12,659 bases of DNA from Oscillospiraceae bacterium (GTDB lineage Bacteria; Bacillota_A; Clostridia; Oscillospirales; Ruminococcaceae), in the NCBI GenBank assembly GCA_017400025.1, contig JAFQAF010000068.1, positions 1 through 12,659 on the forward strand, given 5' to 3'. Below, piece by piece: positions 1 to 6,397 of this stretch. The notes beneath the pieces are model-generated. The model searched no databases. It saw nothing but the letters and a program-made list of their open reading frames with translations, and had not been told where the DNA came from. The position numbers were made by a program, and so were the translations under genes. How positions within the stretch are numbered: position 1 is the stretch's first letter; each line of letters starts with the position of its first letter.

Positions 1-82
1 AAAAGATCCTTCAGGATTTAATGTGCTTCTTCTGATAGCCGGGATTTCTCTGGTACTGATGCTGGCCGGACTGTATTATTGA
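1..82 (+). CDS. C-terminal end of an integral membrane protein (partial)
   Basis: An open frame enters from the left edge and ends at TGA 80-82. Its last 26 residues begin KDPSGFN and continue as an unbroken hydrophobic stretch (VLLLIAGISLVLMLAGLYY), which reads as a final transmembrane helix with almost no cytoplasmic tail. The stop codon abuts the ribosome binding site of the downstream glycerate kinase, so the two are probably cotranscribed. By position it could be a sugar-acid or glycerate permease, for example of the MFS type, but 26 residues do not identify a family, so this is inference from context only. The start and most of the gene lie outside the window. Confidence 0.6.
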   Translation, partial: KDPSGFNVLLLIAGISLVLMLAGLYY

Positions 83-86
83 GGTG
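81..86 (+). promoter_or_regulatory. Ribosome binding site deciding the glycerate kinase start
   Basis: GAGGTG lies 6 bases before ATG 93. A GTG at 84 in the same frame lies inside this motif and would have no site of its own, so translation most likely begins at 93. The motif overlaps the stop codon of the upstream membrane protein gene, which suggests translational coupling. Confidence 0.6.
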
Positions 87-92
87 TTTGTT

Positions 93-1214
93 ATGAAAAA
101 GATTATCCTTATTCCCGATTCTTTCAAAGGCACAGTCACAGCCGGGCAGTTCTGCAGTATTGCATCTGCCGTACTGAAAAAATATTTTCCACGGTGCAAT
201 ACTGTTTCCCTACCTCTGGCAGACGGGGGTGAAGGCACTACAGACTGCTTTCTGCAGATGGAGGGCTACACCCGTGTGGACACAGTGGCAATGAACGCCT
301 TTATGGAAGAAAAACCGGTATATTATGCAGTAAAAGGTGAAACTGCAGTTATGGAAATGGCGATGTGTGCCTCTCTGCCTGCCGCAAAAGGCAGGGAAAA
401 CCCTTCTGTCACCACTACCTACGGTGTGGGCCAGATGGTGAAACACGCTGTGGAAAACGGTGCAGAGAAAATCATTATCGGCCTGGGCGGCAGCAGTACA
501 AATGATGCGGCCACAGGTATGGCTGCAGCCCTTGGGGTGAAATTCTATGATAAAAACGGTACAGAATTTATCCCGGCAGGGGGTACATTGGACCGCATAG
601 CTTCCTTTGATGTATCAGAGGCAGAAAAATTGCTGAAAAATACAGAGATACTTGCAATGTGCGATATAGACAACCCTCTGTATGGTGAAAAAGGTGCTGC
701 ATATATTTTTGCACCACAGAAGGGTGCAGACGAAACGATGGTAAAACTACTGGATAAAAACCTTGAATATCTGGCCGGCCTGTCTGCAGGCATTCTCAGC
801 GCTGATTACAGCACTGTGCCCGGTGCAGGTGCGGCAGGGGGTATGGGCTTTGGTATATGCGCTTTTCTGGGCGGCAGTCTGAAACGGGGCGTCAATCTGA
901 TACTTGACGAAGTCGGTTTTGACAGCGAAATAAAAGATGCGGACCTTATCATCACCGGTGAAGGCAGGATAGACAGCCAGTCCCTTTCCGGCAAAGCAGT
1001 TGTGGGTATTGCACGCCGTGCAAAAGCTGTGCCTGTCATAGCTGTTGTGGGCAGTGCACTGCCAGGTTTTGAACCGGCCTACAGCCAGGGGCTCACAGCG
1101 GTGTTCACCACCAACCTGCAGCCGGTGCCTTTTGAGCAGGCGGCAGAAAATGCCCACGCTAATCTGGAAATCACATTGGACAATATAGCCAGGCTCATTT
1201 CTGCCTTAAAGTAG
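93..1214 (+). CDS. garK: Glycerate kinase, type I (GarK/GlxK family)
   Basis: This is a cytoplasmic kinase that phosphorylates D-glycerate with ATP, normally to 2-phosphoglycerate in this family, feeding sugar-acid or serine/glycerate catabolism into lower glycolysis. The 373-residue product has the normal family length and its conserved blocks in order: PDSFKGT (8-14), PLADGGEGT (41-49), GLGGSSTNDAATG (130-142), the glycine-rich PGAGAAGGMG (243-252) and TGEGRIDSQSLSGK (288-301). The start at 93 is set by GAGGTG at 81-86. It follows a membrane protein gene with no gap for a promoter, which fits a permease-kinase pair (inference). No hairpin terminator is visible after the TAG stop, so read-through into deoC is possible. 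The family is clear, but glycerate as the physiological substrate is inferred from the family. Confidence 0.93.
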   Translation: MKKIILIPDSFKGTVTAGQFCSIASAVLKKYFPRCNTVSLPLADGGEGTTDCFLQMEGYTRVDTVAMNAFMEEKPVYYAVKGETAVMEMAMCASLPAAKGRENPSVTTTYGVGQMVKHAVENGAEKIIIGLGGSSTNDAATGMAAALGVKFYDKNGTEFIPAGGTLDRIASFDVSEAEKLLKNTEILAMCDIDNPLYGEKGAAYIFAPQKGADETMVKLLDKNLEYLAGLSAGILSADYSTVPGAGAAGGMGFGICAFLGGSLKRGVNLILDEVGFDSEIKDADLIITGEGRIDSQSLSGKAVVGIARRAKAVPVIAVVGSALPGFEPAYSQGLTAVFTTNLQPVPFEQAAENAHANLEITLDNIARLISALK

Positions 1215-1242
1215 TGACAGGTGCAAATTTGTGTGGTAATAT
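1214..1242 (+). promoter_or_regulatory. Candidate promoter for deoC
   Basis: GTGACA at 1214-1219 and TAATAT at 1237-1242 are 17 bases apart, with TGG directly before the -10 as in extended -10 promoters. The -35 matches TTGACA at 5 of 6 positions; the -10 is weaker. It lies in the 68-base gap between the glycerate kinase stop and deoC. It was found by eye only, so chance is possible in AT-rich sequence. Confidence 0.4.
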
Positions 1243-1272
1243 ATAGGTAAAACGGGCTTAAACGCTTATTAT

Positions 1273-1277
1273 GGAGG
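1273..1277 (+). promoter_or_regulatory. Ribosome binding site deciding the deoC start
   Basis: GGAGG lies 5 bases before ATG 1283. An in-frame ATG at 1271 overlaps this motif and has no site of its own, so the start at 1283 is preferred. Confidence 0.7.
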
Positions 1278-1282
1278 TTATT

Positions 1283-1951
1283 ATGACAAATCAGGAAATA
1301 CTTGCAAGAGTTGACCATACACTGCTGAAGGCTGATGCCACAAAAGCAGATATAAAACGTATATGCGAAGAAGCTATGGCAAACAATACAGCATCTATCT
1401 GTATCAATCCGGGCTATATTGAATATGCTGTGTCCATAATGGGGGACAAAATCCCGGTATGTACAGTTATCGGTTTCCCTCTGGGCGCAATGACAACTGC
1501 CGCAAAGGTTTTTGAAGCAAAGGACGCCATTGAAAAAGGTGCACAGGAAGTGGATATGGTTATAAATATCTCCCGTGCAAAAGACGGCGATTTTGAATAT
1601 ATCACAGAGGAAATCAGACAGATAAAACAGGCTGTAGGTGACAAAATCCTGAAGGTTATCATCGAAACCTGCCTGCTGACAGACGAAGAAAAAATCGCTC
1701 TCTGCCACTGTGTTACAGACGCCGGCGCAGACTATATCAAAACCAGCACAGGCTTCTCCACAGCAGGTGCAACTTTCCACGATATTGAACTGTTTGCAAA
1801 ACACTGCGAAGGCAAATGCAAAATCAAGGCTGCAGGCGGCATCCGCACAAGAGATGATATGGAAAAATTCATCGCTCTGGGTGCAGACAGACTGGGCACA
1901 TCCTCAGCTATCAGAATCCTCAACGGCGCAGACGCAGGCAACAACTACTGA
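1283..1951 (+). CDS. deoC: Deoxyribose-phosphate aldolase (DERA)
   Basis: DeoC is a cytoplasmic class I aldolase that cleaves 2-deoxyribose-5-phosphate into glyceraldehyde-3-phosphate and acetaldehyde, the last step of deoxynucleoside catabolism. The product has 222 residues, typical of bacterial DERA, and forms a single TIM barrel. The N-terminal DHTLLK motif is at 11-16. The Schiff-base lysine is K153 in YIKTSTGF. The supporting acid and base are D91 in EVDMVIN and K182 in KIKAAGGIR, matching the E. coli Asp102/Lys167/Lys201 arrangement. The start at 1283 follows GGAGG at 1273-1277. A strong hairpin terminator follows the stop. Cytidine deaminase, another salvage enzyme, is encoded about 700 bases further on the opposite strand. 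No operator for a DeoR-type repressor was recognised. Confidence 0.97.
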   Translation: MTNQEILARVDHTLLKADATKADIKRICEEAMANNTASICINPGYIEYAVSIMGDKIPVCTVIGFPLGAMTTAAKVFEAKDAIEKGAQEVDMVINISRAKDGDFEYITEEIRQIKQAVGDKILKVIIETCLLTDEEKIALCHCVTDAGADYIKTSTGFSTAGATFHDIELFAKHCEGKCKIKAAGGIRTRDDMEKFIALGADRLGTSSAIRILNGADAGNNY

Positions 1952-1970
1952 TAATTACAGACAATACAGC

Positions 1971-1999
1971 AAAAGGCACAGCATATTGCTGTGCCTTTT
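1971..1999 (+). terminator. Intrinsic terminator after deoC
   Basis: AAAAGGCACAGCA (1971-1983) and TGCTGTGCCTTTT (1987-1999) form a perfect 13-base-pair stem with a 3-base TAT loop. The stem ends in TTTT, followed by ATTGTGTT. It starts about 20 bases after the deoC stop. The A and T flanks are symmetrical, so it could stop transcripts from either side. Confidence 0.9.
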
Positions 2000-2000
2000 A

Positions 2001-2029
2001 TTGTGTTATATGTAAAATTGTGATAGTAT
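2001..2029 (+). promoter_or_regulatory. Candidate promoter for the HEAT-like gene
   Basis: TTGTGT (2001-2006) and TAGTAT (2024-2029) are separated by 17 bases, with TGA directly before the -10 as in extended -10 promoters. The site begins immediately after the deoC terminator, and the gene behind it would need its own promoter. The predicted leader is about 55 bases. The hexamers are imperfect and the call was made by eye. Confidence 0.45.
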
Positions 2030-2092
2030 GGAATCAGTTAGGAAAATTTGAATTTTGTGAATAGATGAACAACAATTTGGAGGCGTATTTCT

Positions 2093-2527
2093 ATGAATGA
2101 AATAATTTCAATGTTAACAGCAAAAGATGATAAAGATGCCTGTGCCTTTGCTGATAAAATCATCTCCGAAAGTCAGGATACTGATGTCTGGTATGAACAC
2201 TTCAACACTTTTGCTTCTTTACTTAATCATCCAAAGTCATATGTAAGAAATCGTGCATTGAATATTATTGCAGCCAATGTACAATGGGACAAGGAAAATT
2301 ATTTTGATGTGATTCTTGATGAGTATCTTGCCCATGTTACAGACGAAAAACCGATTACAGCCAGACAGTGTATAAAGGGGTTGGCGCAGGTTGGAAAGGC
2401 AAGACCAGAATACATTCCAAGAATAATAGAATGTTTTTGTAAAGCTGATTTGTCAAAATATAAAGATAGTATGCGTCCGTTGATTGAACATGATATGGCT
2501 GAAACCAAAAAGATATTGACAAAGTAA
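2093..2527 (+). CDS. Small HEAT-repeat-like helical protein of unknown function
   Basis: This encodes a 144-residue soluble protein with no signal peptide or membrane segment. Two helix-pair units can be read: roughly 33-66, with NHPKSYVRNRALNIIA and conserved-looking arginines at 52 and 54, and roughly 87-119, with PITARQCIKGLAQVGK and R91 in the equivalent place. This spacing and the paired Arg/Asp pattern resemble HEAT or HEAT-like alpha-solenoid repeats, which usually mediate protein or nucleic-acid binding. Some clostridial proteins of this sort carry a vague SufBD-like label, but no catalytic motif is visible here. GGAGG at 2079-2083 sits 9 bases before the ATG. The gene is monocistronic between the deoC terminator and a terminator shared with convergent cdd. 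It is visibly AT-richer than its neighbours, which may mean horizontal acquisition or weak expression. The reading frame is secure; the fold is moderately supported and the function unknown. Confidence 0.75.
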   Translation: MNEIISMLTAKDDKDACAFADKIISESQDTDVWYEHFNTFASLLNHPKSYVRNRALNIIAANVQWDKENYFDVILDEYLAHVTDEKPITARQCIKGLAQVGKARPEYIPRIIECFCKADLSKYKDSMRPLIEHDMAETKKILTK

Positions 2528-2602
2528 ATATCAATTTTTCTGACAGTTGATAATACCCACTTCTCCCCACATAAAAACAAATATTCGTTTAAATTTTACA
2601 GT

Positions 2603-2637
2603 AAAAAACAGCCGGGCCGGGTTGCGGTCTGGCTGTT
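2603..2637 (-). terminator. Hairpin terminator of cdd, possibly shared with the convergent HEAT-like gene
   Basis: AACAGCC (2608-2614) and GGCTGTT (2631-2637) form the base of a hairpin. In the minus-strand RNA the stem is followed by a run of six T (complement of 2603-2608), as expected for termination of cdd. In the plus-strand RNA the stem can extend to 13 pairs using two G-U pairs (2608-2620 with 2625-2637), but its T tail is poorer. It lies between two converging genes and may act in both directions. Confidence 0.75.
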
Positions 2638-2666
2638 ATTGTTTGGTTTTTATTGTTTATGTGTTT

Positions 2667-3080
2667 TTATTTCAGATTGTCCGGGCCAAAGCCGTATGGA
2701 ACCAGGTCTTTCAGCAGAATTTCTATAAATCCGCCCTTGCCGTCCGGCATTATTATTTCAAATTCTTCCGGATTGCAGAATTCCATCATCACCTGTCTGC
2801 ACACGCCGCAGGGTGCTGTCAGCAGGTCTGCCTCCATACCGGCAGGTGCGCCCACCACAGCAATTTTGGCAAATTCTCTTTCGCCTTCATAAACTGTTCT
2901 GAAAAAAGCTGTTCTTTCGGCACAGTTTGTGGGGGTGTATGCTGCATTTTCAATGTTGCAGCCGTGGTATACTTTGCCGTCTTTGGTAAGCAATGCGGCC
3001 CCCACCATAAATTTTGAATATGGGGTGTACGCTCTTTCCCTTGCTTTTTTTGCTTCTTTTATAAGTTCTGCAGCTGTCAT
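2667..3080 (-). CDS. cdd: Cytidine deaminase, small tetrameric type
   Basis: Cdd is a zinc-dependent cytoplasmic enzyme converting cytidine and deoxycytidine to uridine and deoxyuridine in pyrimidine salvage. The 137-residue product has the usual length of the homotetrameric class. The substrate segment NIENAAY (42-48) precedes CAER (53-56), where C53 is a zinc ligand and E55 the proton shuttle, and PCGVC (90-94) supplies ligands C91 and C94. The N-terminal PYSKFMVGAAL is also typical. A start 60 bases upstream at 3140 is open in the same frame, but it would lie upstream of the predicted transcription start, so ATG 3078-3080, preceded by GGGGA, is chosen. The gene has its own promoter and terminator. 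It converges with the HEAT-like gene and lies downstream of typA on the same strand. Confidence 0.96.
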   Translation of the reverse strand: MTAAELIKEAKKARERAYTPYSKFMVGAALLTKDGKVYHGCNIENAAYTPTNCAERTAFFRTVYEGEREFAKIAVVGAPAGMEADLLTAPCGVCRQVMMEFCNPEEFEIIMPDGKGGFIEILLKDLVPYGFGPDNLK

Positions 3081-3111
3081 AACAGTTTCCCCGTACTTTC
3101 TTTTTATTATG

Positions 3112-3140
3112 ATTATATATTGATGCAATACAATTTGCAA
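3112..3140 (-). promoter_or_regulatory. Promoter of cdd
   Basis: Read on the minus strand, TTGCAA (complement of 3135-3140) and TATAAT (complement of 3112-3117) are separated by exactly 17 bases. The -10 is a perfect consensus and the -35 matches 4 of 6 positions. Transcription should begin near 3105, giving a leader of about 25 bases before ATG 3080. Confidence 0.75.
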
Positions 3141-3160
3141 CAGAATATTGCCGCCATAAA

Positions 3161-3192
3161 AAACAAAAAATCCCGGTGTAAAACCGGGATTT
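3161..3192 (-). terminator. Intrinsic terminator after typA
   Basis: AAATCCCGGT (3168-3177) and ACCGGGATTT (3183-3192) form a perfect 10-base-pair stem with a 5-base loop. On the minus strand the stem runs into a T-rich tract (complement of 3161-3170). It begins within 10 bases of the typA stop, so it separates typA from the downstream cdd promoter. Confidence 0.9.
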
Positions 3193-3199
3193 CATTATA

Positions 3200-5032
3200 C
3201 TATTTGCCTTTTTTTGCACGGGAGATAATTCTTGCTCTTTCTGCGTGGTCAAGAATTGCTTTTCTGATTCTCAGGCTCTTTGGTGTAACTTCAACCAGTT
3301 CATCCGGAGCAAGGAATTCCAGACATTCTTCCAGACTCATCTTTTTAGGAGGAATAAGTCTCAGTGCATCGTCAGAACCGGAAGCACGTGTGTTTGTCAG
3401 ATGTTTTGTCTTGCAAACGTTAACTGTCAGGTCATCGGATTTTGGGCTGTAGCCAACAACCATACCTGCGTATACAGGCACGCCTGCTTCAATAAACAGC
3501 ACGCCGCGTTCCTGTGCATTGTACAGGCCGTAAGTGATGGATGTGCCTGTTTCAAATGCAATCAGGGAACCTGTGTTTCTTGTAGGCAGTTCGCCGCAGT
3601 AATCTCTGTAGCCGTCAAAGATTGTGTTCATAACGCCGGAACCCTTTGTATCTGTCAGGAATTCACTTCTGTAGCCGAACAGACCGCGGGAAGGAATTTT
3701 CATTTCAATTCTCATACGGCTGTCGCCCTGTGGTGCCATATTGATAAGTTCAGCTTTGCGGCTGGACAGTTTTTCAATAACGCTGCCCTGGAAATCAACA
3801 GGTACGTCGATAACCACGTGTTCGTATGGTTCCAGTTTTCTGCCGTCTTCTTCCTTCATCAGAACTCTTGGTGGGGATACCTGGAATTCATAGCCTTCTC
3901 TTCTCATGTTTTCAATGAGGATGGAAAGATGCATTTCACCGCGGCCCATTACCTTGAAGCTTTCGCTGCTTGTGGAATCTTCCACTTTCAGTGCAACGTC
4001 CTTCAGAAGTTCTCTCTGCAGTCTTTCACGGATCTGGCGGCTTGTTACAAACTTGCCTTCCTTGCCTGCGAAAGGTGAATCGTTTACAGCAAATGTCATT
4101 TCAACTGTTGGGTCATCGATAGCAACAAATGGCAGCGGCTGTACACAGTCAGGTGCACAGATTGTGTTGCCGATTGTTACATCTTCCAGACCGGATACGA
4201 TTACAATGTCACCGCTGGATGCAGTATCCACAGCCACTCTGTTTGTGCCTTCAAAAGCATACAGAGCTGTGATTTTGCCGCGGCGGCGTACAGTTTCATC
4301 ATGCCAGTCGCATACCACTACTTCCTGGCCAACTTTTACGCTGCCTTTTTCAATGCGGCCGATAGCTGTACGGCCAACAAAGGAGTTATAGTCAATGTTG
4401 GAAACCAGCATTGAAAATGGTTCTTCAGGAGCAACTTCAGGGCCAGGGATGTATTCCAGCACTGTATCGAAGATTGGCTTGAAGTCTGTGCCGCGTACTT
4501 CAGGTGAATAGTTTGCAATGCCTTCGCGGCCGGAGCAGAACAGCATAGGGCTGTCCAGCTGTTCGTCTGTTGCGCCCAGGTCCATAAGCAGCAGCAGGAT
4601 TTCGTCAATGATTTCCTTGATGCGTGCGTCCGGACGGTCTATTTTATTTACAATGATAACAATTGAAAGATTCTGTGCCAGAGCCTTTTCCAGAACAAAG
4701 CGTGTCTGTGGCATCGGGCCTTCTGCAGCGTCAACCAGCAGCAGCACGCCGTCTACCATTTTCAGTACACGTTCAACTTCGCCGCCGAAGTCAGCGTGGC
4801 CAGGAGTATCAACAATGTTTACCTTTACACCGTTGTAGGTGAAGGAAGCGTTTTTGGCCAGGATTGTGATACCTCTTTCTCTTTCGATATCACCGGAGTC
4901 CATAACTCTGTCGTTTACAACCTGATTTTCTCTGAAAGTACCGCTCTGTTTCAGCATGCCGTCAACCAGTGTAGTTTTACCGTGGTCAACGTGTGCGATG
5001 ATAGCAATATTTCTTAAATCTTCTCTTCTCAT
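3200..5032 (-). CDS. typA: Ribosome-associated GTPase TypA/BipA
   Basis: TypA (BipA) is a translational GTPase related to EF-G and LepA that binds ribosomes and supports 50S assembly and stress or low-temperature growth. The 610-residue length is normal. The GTPase motifs are complete: AHVDHGKTT (13-21), RGITI (53-57), DTPGH (75-79), NKID (129-132) and a G5-type CSG near 166-168. After the G domain come an EF-Tu domain II-like barrel (about 200-300), EF-G III/V-like domains and the TypA-specific C-terminal domain, which contains the GTSITYGLYNAQERG-type segment. Translation starts at ATG 5030-5032 behind a strong GGAGGT only 4 bases away. It is divergent from ruvC across about 260 bases, has its own promoter, and ends at a strong hairpin. 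Confidence 0.97.
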   Translation of the reverse strand: MRREDLRNIAIIAHVDHGKTTLVDGMLKQSGTFRENQVVNDRVMDSGDIERERGITILAKNASFTYNGVKVNIVDTPGHADFGGEVERVLKMVDGVLLLVDAAEGPMPQTRFVLEKALAQNLSIVIIVNKIDRPDARIKEIIDEILLLLMDLGATDEQLDSPMLFCSGREGIANYSPEVRGTDFKPIFDTVLEYIPGPEVAPEEPFSMLVSNIDYNSFVGRTAIGRIEKGSVKVGQEVVVCDWHDETVRRRGKITALYAFEGTNRVAVDTASSGDIVIVSGLEDVTIGNTICAPDCVQPLPFVAIDDPTVEMTFAVNDSPFAGKEGKFVTSRQIRERLQRELLKDVALKVEDSTSSESFKVMGRGEMHLSILIENMRREGYEFQVSPPRVLMKEEDGRKLEPYEHVVIDVPVDFQGSVIEKLSSRKAELINMAPQGDSRMRIEMKIPSRGLFGYRSEFLTDTKGSGVMNTIFDGYRDYCGELPTRNTGSLIAFETGTSITYGLYNAQERGVLFIEAGVPVYAGMVVGYSPKSDDLTVNVCKTKHLTNTRASGSDDALRLIPPKKMSLEECLEFLAPDELVEVTPKSLRIRKAILDHAERARIISRAKKGK

Positions 5033-5083
5033 ATTACCTCCGCTATATTTAAAAAGTTCACTGTTTCAAAACATTTACACCTT

Positions 5084-5112
5084 ATAATACTACTTATTCT
5101 TAGTATAATCAA
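5084..5112 (-). promoter_or_regulatory. Promoter of typA
   Basis: Read on the minus strand, TTGATT (complement of 5107-5112) and TATTAT (complement of 5084-5089) are separated by 17 bases. Transcription would start near 5077, giving a leader of about 45 bases before the typA ATG. The intervening leader carries the GGAGGT site and no obvious hairpin. Confidence 0.65.
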
Positions 5113-5157
5113 GTTTTTTTCGTATAAAACGGAGAATTTTCTTGTTTTTTATAGTGA

Positions 5158-5199
5158 TTTTGCTTAAAAATAATTTTTTTTTGATACTTTTGCTGAAAA
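5158..5199. repeat. Pair of 12-base near-identical direct repeats in the typA-ruvC gap
   Basis: TTTTGCTTAAAA (5158-5169) and TTTTGCTGAAAA (5188-5199) differ at one base and start 30 bases apart, close to three helical turns. They sit between the two divergent promoters in very A/T-rich sequence. The spacing would suit a DNA-binding protein or a curved upstream element, but a chance origin in such sequence is quite possible. Confidence 0.35.
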
Positions 5200-5221
5200 C
5201 GATATACGGGGATAATATATT

Positions 5222-5250
5222 TTGCATTTACAGTGTAAATATGCTATAAT
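5222..5250 (+). promoter_or_regulatory. Promoter of the ruvC-led operon
   Basis: TTGCAT (5222-5227) and a perfect TATAAT (5245-5250) are separated by 17 bases, with TGC directly before the -10 as in extended -10 promoters. The predicted start near 5257 leaves a leader of about 35 bases. A perfect palindrome occupies most of the spacer. No GAAC-N4-GTTC LexA box of the Bacillota type was found here. Confidence 0.75.
5226..5240. promoter_or_regulatory. Palindrome within the ruvC promoter, possible operator
   Basis: ATTTACA, one G, then TGTAAAT gives perfect 7-base arms centred at 5233. GCAT just outside the left arm and ATGC outside the right extend the symmetry imperfectly. The palindrome begins at the end of the -35 and fills most of the spacer, where a bound repressor would block RNA polymerase. 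One half-like ATTTACAC also occurs at 5073-5080 beside the typA promoter. The binding protein is unknown. Confidence 0.45.
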
Positions 5251-5275
5251 TAATTAGTTTAATTATAAGTAATAT

Positions 5276-5282
5276 GGAAAGG
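5276..5282 (+). promoter_or_regulatory. Ribosome binding site deciding the ruvC TTG start
   Basis: GGAAAGG lies 9 bases before TTG 5292. The only in-frame ATG, at 5274, overlaps this motif and would add six residues absent from other RuvC proteins, so the TTG is preferred. Confidence 0.6.
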
Positions 5283-5291
5283 TGTGTTTAT

Positions 5292-5795
5292 TTGCGAATT
5301 CTTGGTATAGACCCGGGCTATGCGATAGTGGGCTACGGGGTGCTGGAATATGAAAAAAACAAATTTTATCCGCTGGAATTCGGGGCAGTAACCACCGAGC
5401 CACACACGGATTTCCAGCACAGACTTATGGAAGTGTATGAGGGAGTGGACGATGTTATAAAACGTACAAAACCGGATGCCCTTGCCATAGAAAAGCTGTT
5501 TTTTACCACAAACCAGAAAACCGTTATCCAGGTGGCCCAGGCCAGGGGGGTTATCCTACTTGCGGCGGCACAGAACGGCATACCGGTTTATGAATACACA
5601 CCGCTTCAGATAAAACAGTCTGTTACCGGCTACGGCAAGGCCATTAAAACCCAGGTGCAGGATATGACAAAGCGTATTCTCCGCCTTGAAAAAGTGCCAA
5701 AGCCGGACGATACCGCAGACCGGCTGGCAGTGGCAATATGTCACGGCTACTCTTACCGCTCCAAATTATTCACACAGATAGGAAAAACATTATGA
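5292..5795 (+). CDS. ruvC: Crossover junction endodeoxyribonuclease RuvC
   Basis: RuvC is the dimeric, magnesium-dependent Holliday junction resolvase that nicks opposing strands after RuvAB branch migration. From a TTG start the product has 167 residues and begins with the family-typical MRILGIDPG. The four catalytic acids of the RNase H fold are recognisable: D7 in GIDPG, E67 in AIEKLFF, and D140 and D143 in PDDTADR, corresponding to E. coli Asp7, Glu66, Asp138 and Asp141. The helical EKLFFTTNQKT segment (67-77) is also conserved. TTG is preferred over ATG 5274 because GGAAAGG at 5276-5282 would lie inside the longer form. The stop overlaps the ruvA start as ATGA, indicating translational coupling. 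This is the first gene of a long + strand operon. Confidence 0.96.
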   Translation: MRILGIDPGYAIVGYGVLEYEKNKFYPLEFGAVTTEPHTDFQHRLMEVYEGVDDVIKRTKPDALAIEKLFFTTNQKTVIQVAQARGVILLAAAQNGIPVYEYTPLQIKQSVTGYGKAIKTQVQDMTKRILRLEKVPKPDDTADRLAVAICHGYSYRSKLFTQIGKTL

Positions 5796-6397
5796 TTTAC
5801 AGTCTTACAGGTATTTTACAGGAAAAAAATCTTGATACTGTTGTACTGGATGTGCAGGGCGTGGGCTTTGTGCTTTCAGTGCCGTCCACAGTGCAGGGTG
5901 TCCTGCCGGAAACCGGCGAAAAATGCACCCTTTACACATATCTTTCCGTAAAGGAAGACGCCCTTGACCTGTACGGCTTTGCGGACAGGGCAGAGCAGAG
6001 AACCTTCAAAACTCTTATCTCTGTTTCCGGCGTAGGCCCAAAGGCCGGCCTTTCCATACTGTCTGTACTTTCACCACAGAAAGTGGCCCTGGCTGTGACA
6101 ACCGGCGACTACAAAGCTTTCACGGCAGCAAACGGCGTAGGCCCCAAGGTGGCACAGAGAATTGTGCTGGAGCTGAAGGGCAAATTCTCCAACGATTCCA
6201 TTGCAGGTGTTGAAATGGGCAGTGTAGGCACTGCGGTGCAGTCTGCAGGCGCGGTGAGCCAGGCTATCAGCGCACTGGTGGCCCTGGGTTACAATCAGAG
6301 CCAGGCGGCACTGGCTGTTTCAAAGCTGGATGCTGACCAGGATGTTCAGTCCCTTATCAAGCAGGCTCTCAAACTTATTGCAGGAGGTAAGCTGTAA
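5792..6397 (+). CDS. ruvA: Holliday junction branch migration protein RuvA
   Basis: RuvA binds four-way junctions as a tetramer and loads the RuvB motor on opposite arms. The 201-residue product shows the expected three parts: an OB-fold N-terminus (about 1-65, starting MIYSLTG), two helix-hairpin-helix motifs, [13 protein letters not shown] (78-90) and [16 protein letters not shown] (114-129), and after a flexible, alanine/serine-rich linker the RuvB-binding domain (about 152-201, with [12 protein letters not shown]). A longer in-frame start at 5738 would lie inside ruvC and give a non-homologous leader. ATG 5792 overlaps the ruvC stop by 4 bases and has a modest GGAAAA before it. The stop shares one base with the ruvB start. 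Confidence 0.97.
   Translation: MIYSLTGILQEKNLDTVVLDVQGVGFVLSVPSTVQGVLPETGEKCTLYTYLSVKEDALDLYGFADRAEQRTFKTLISVSGVGPKAGLSILSVLSPQKVALAVTTGDYKAFTAANGVGPKVAQRIVLELKGKFSNDSIAGVEMGSVGTAVQSAGAVSQAISALVALGYNQSQAALAVSKLDADQDVQSLIKQALKLIAGGKL

Noticed and set aside
1079..1804. 241-residue open frame on the minus strand across glycerate kinase and deoC
   Set aside because: It spans two conserved genes and their gap in antisense, with abnormal cysteine-rich composition and no motif.
3245..4078. 277-residue open frame on the plus strand opposite typA
   Set aside because: The composition is Cys/Phe/His-rich and motif-free, and it is antisense to a clearly conserved GTPase gene.
5033..5291. Small gene or riboswitch in the typA-ruvC gap
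   Set aside because: The 259 bases are dominated by A/T tracts and promoters. No start with a ribosome site and no multi-stem conserved leader could be recognised, and the predicted leaders are only about 35-45 bases.
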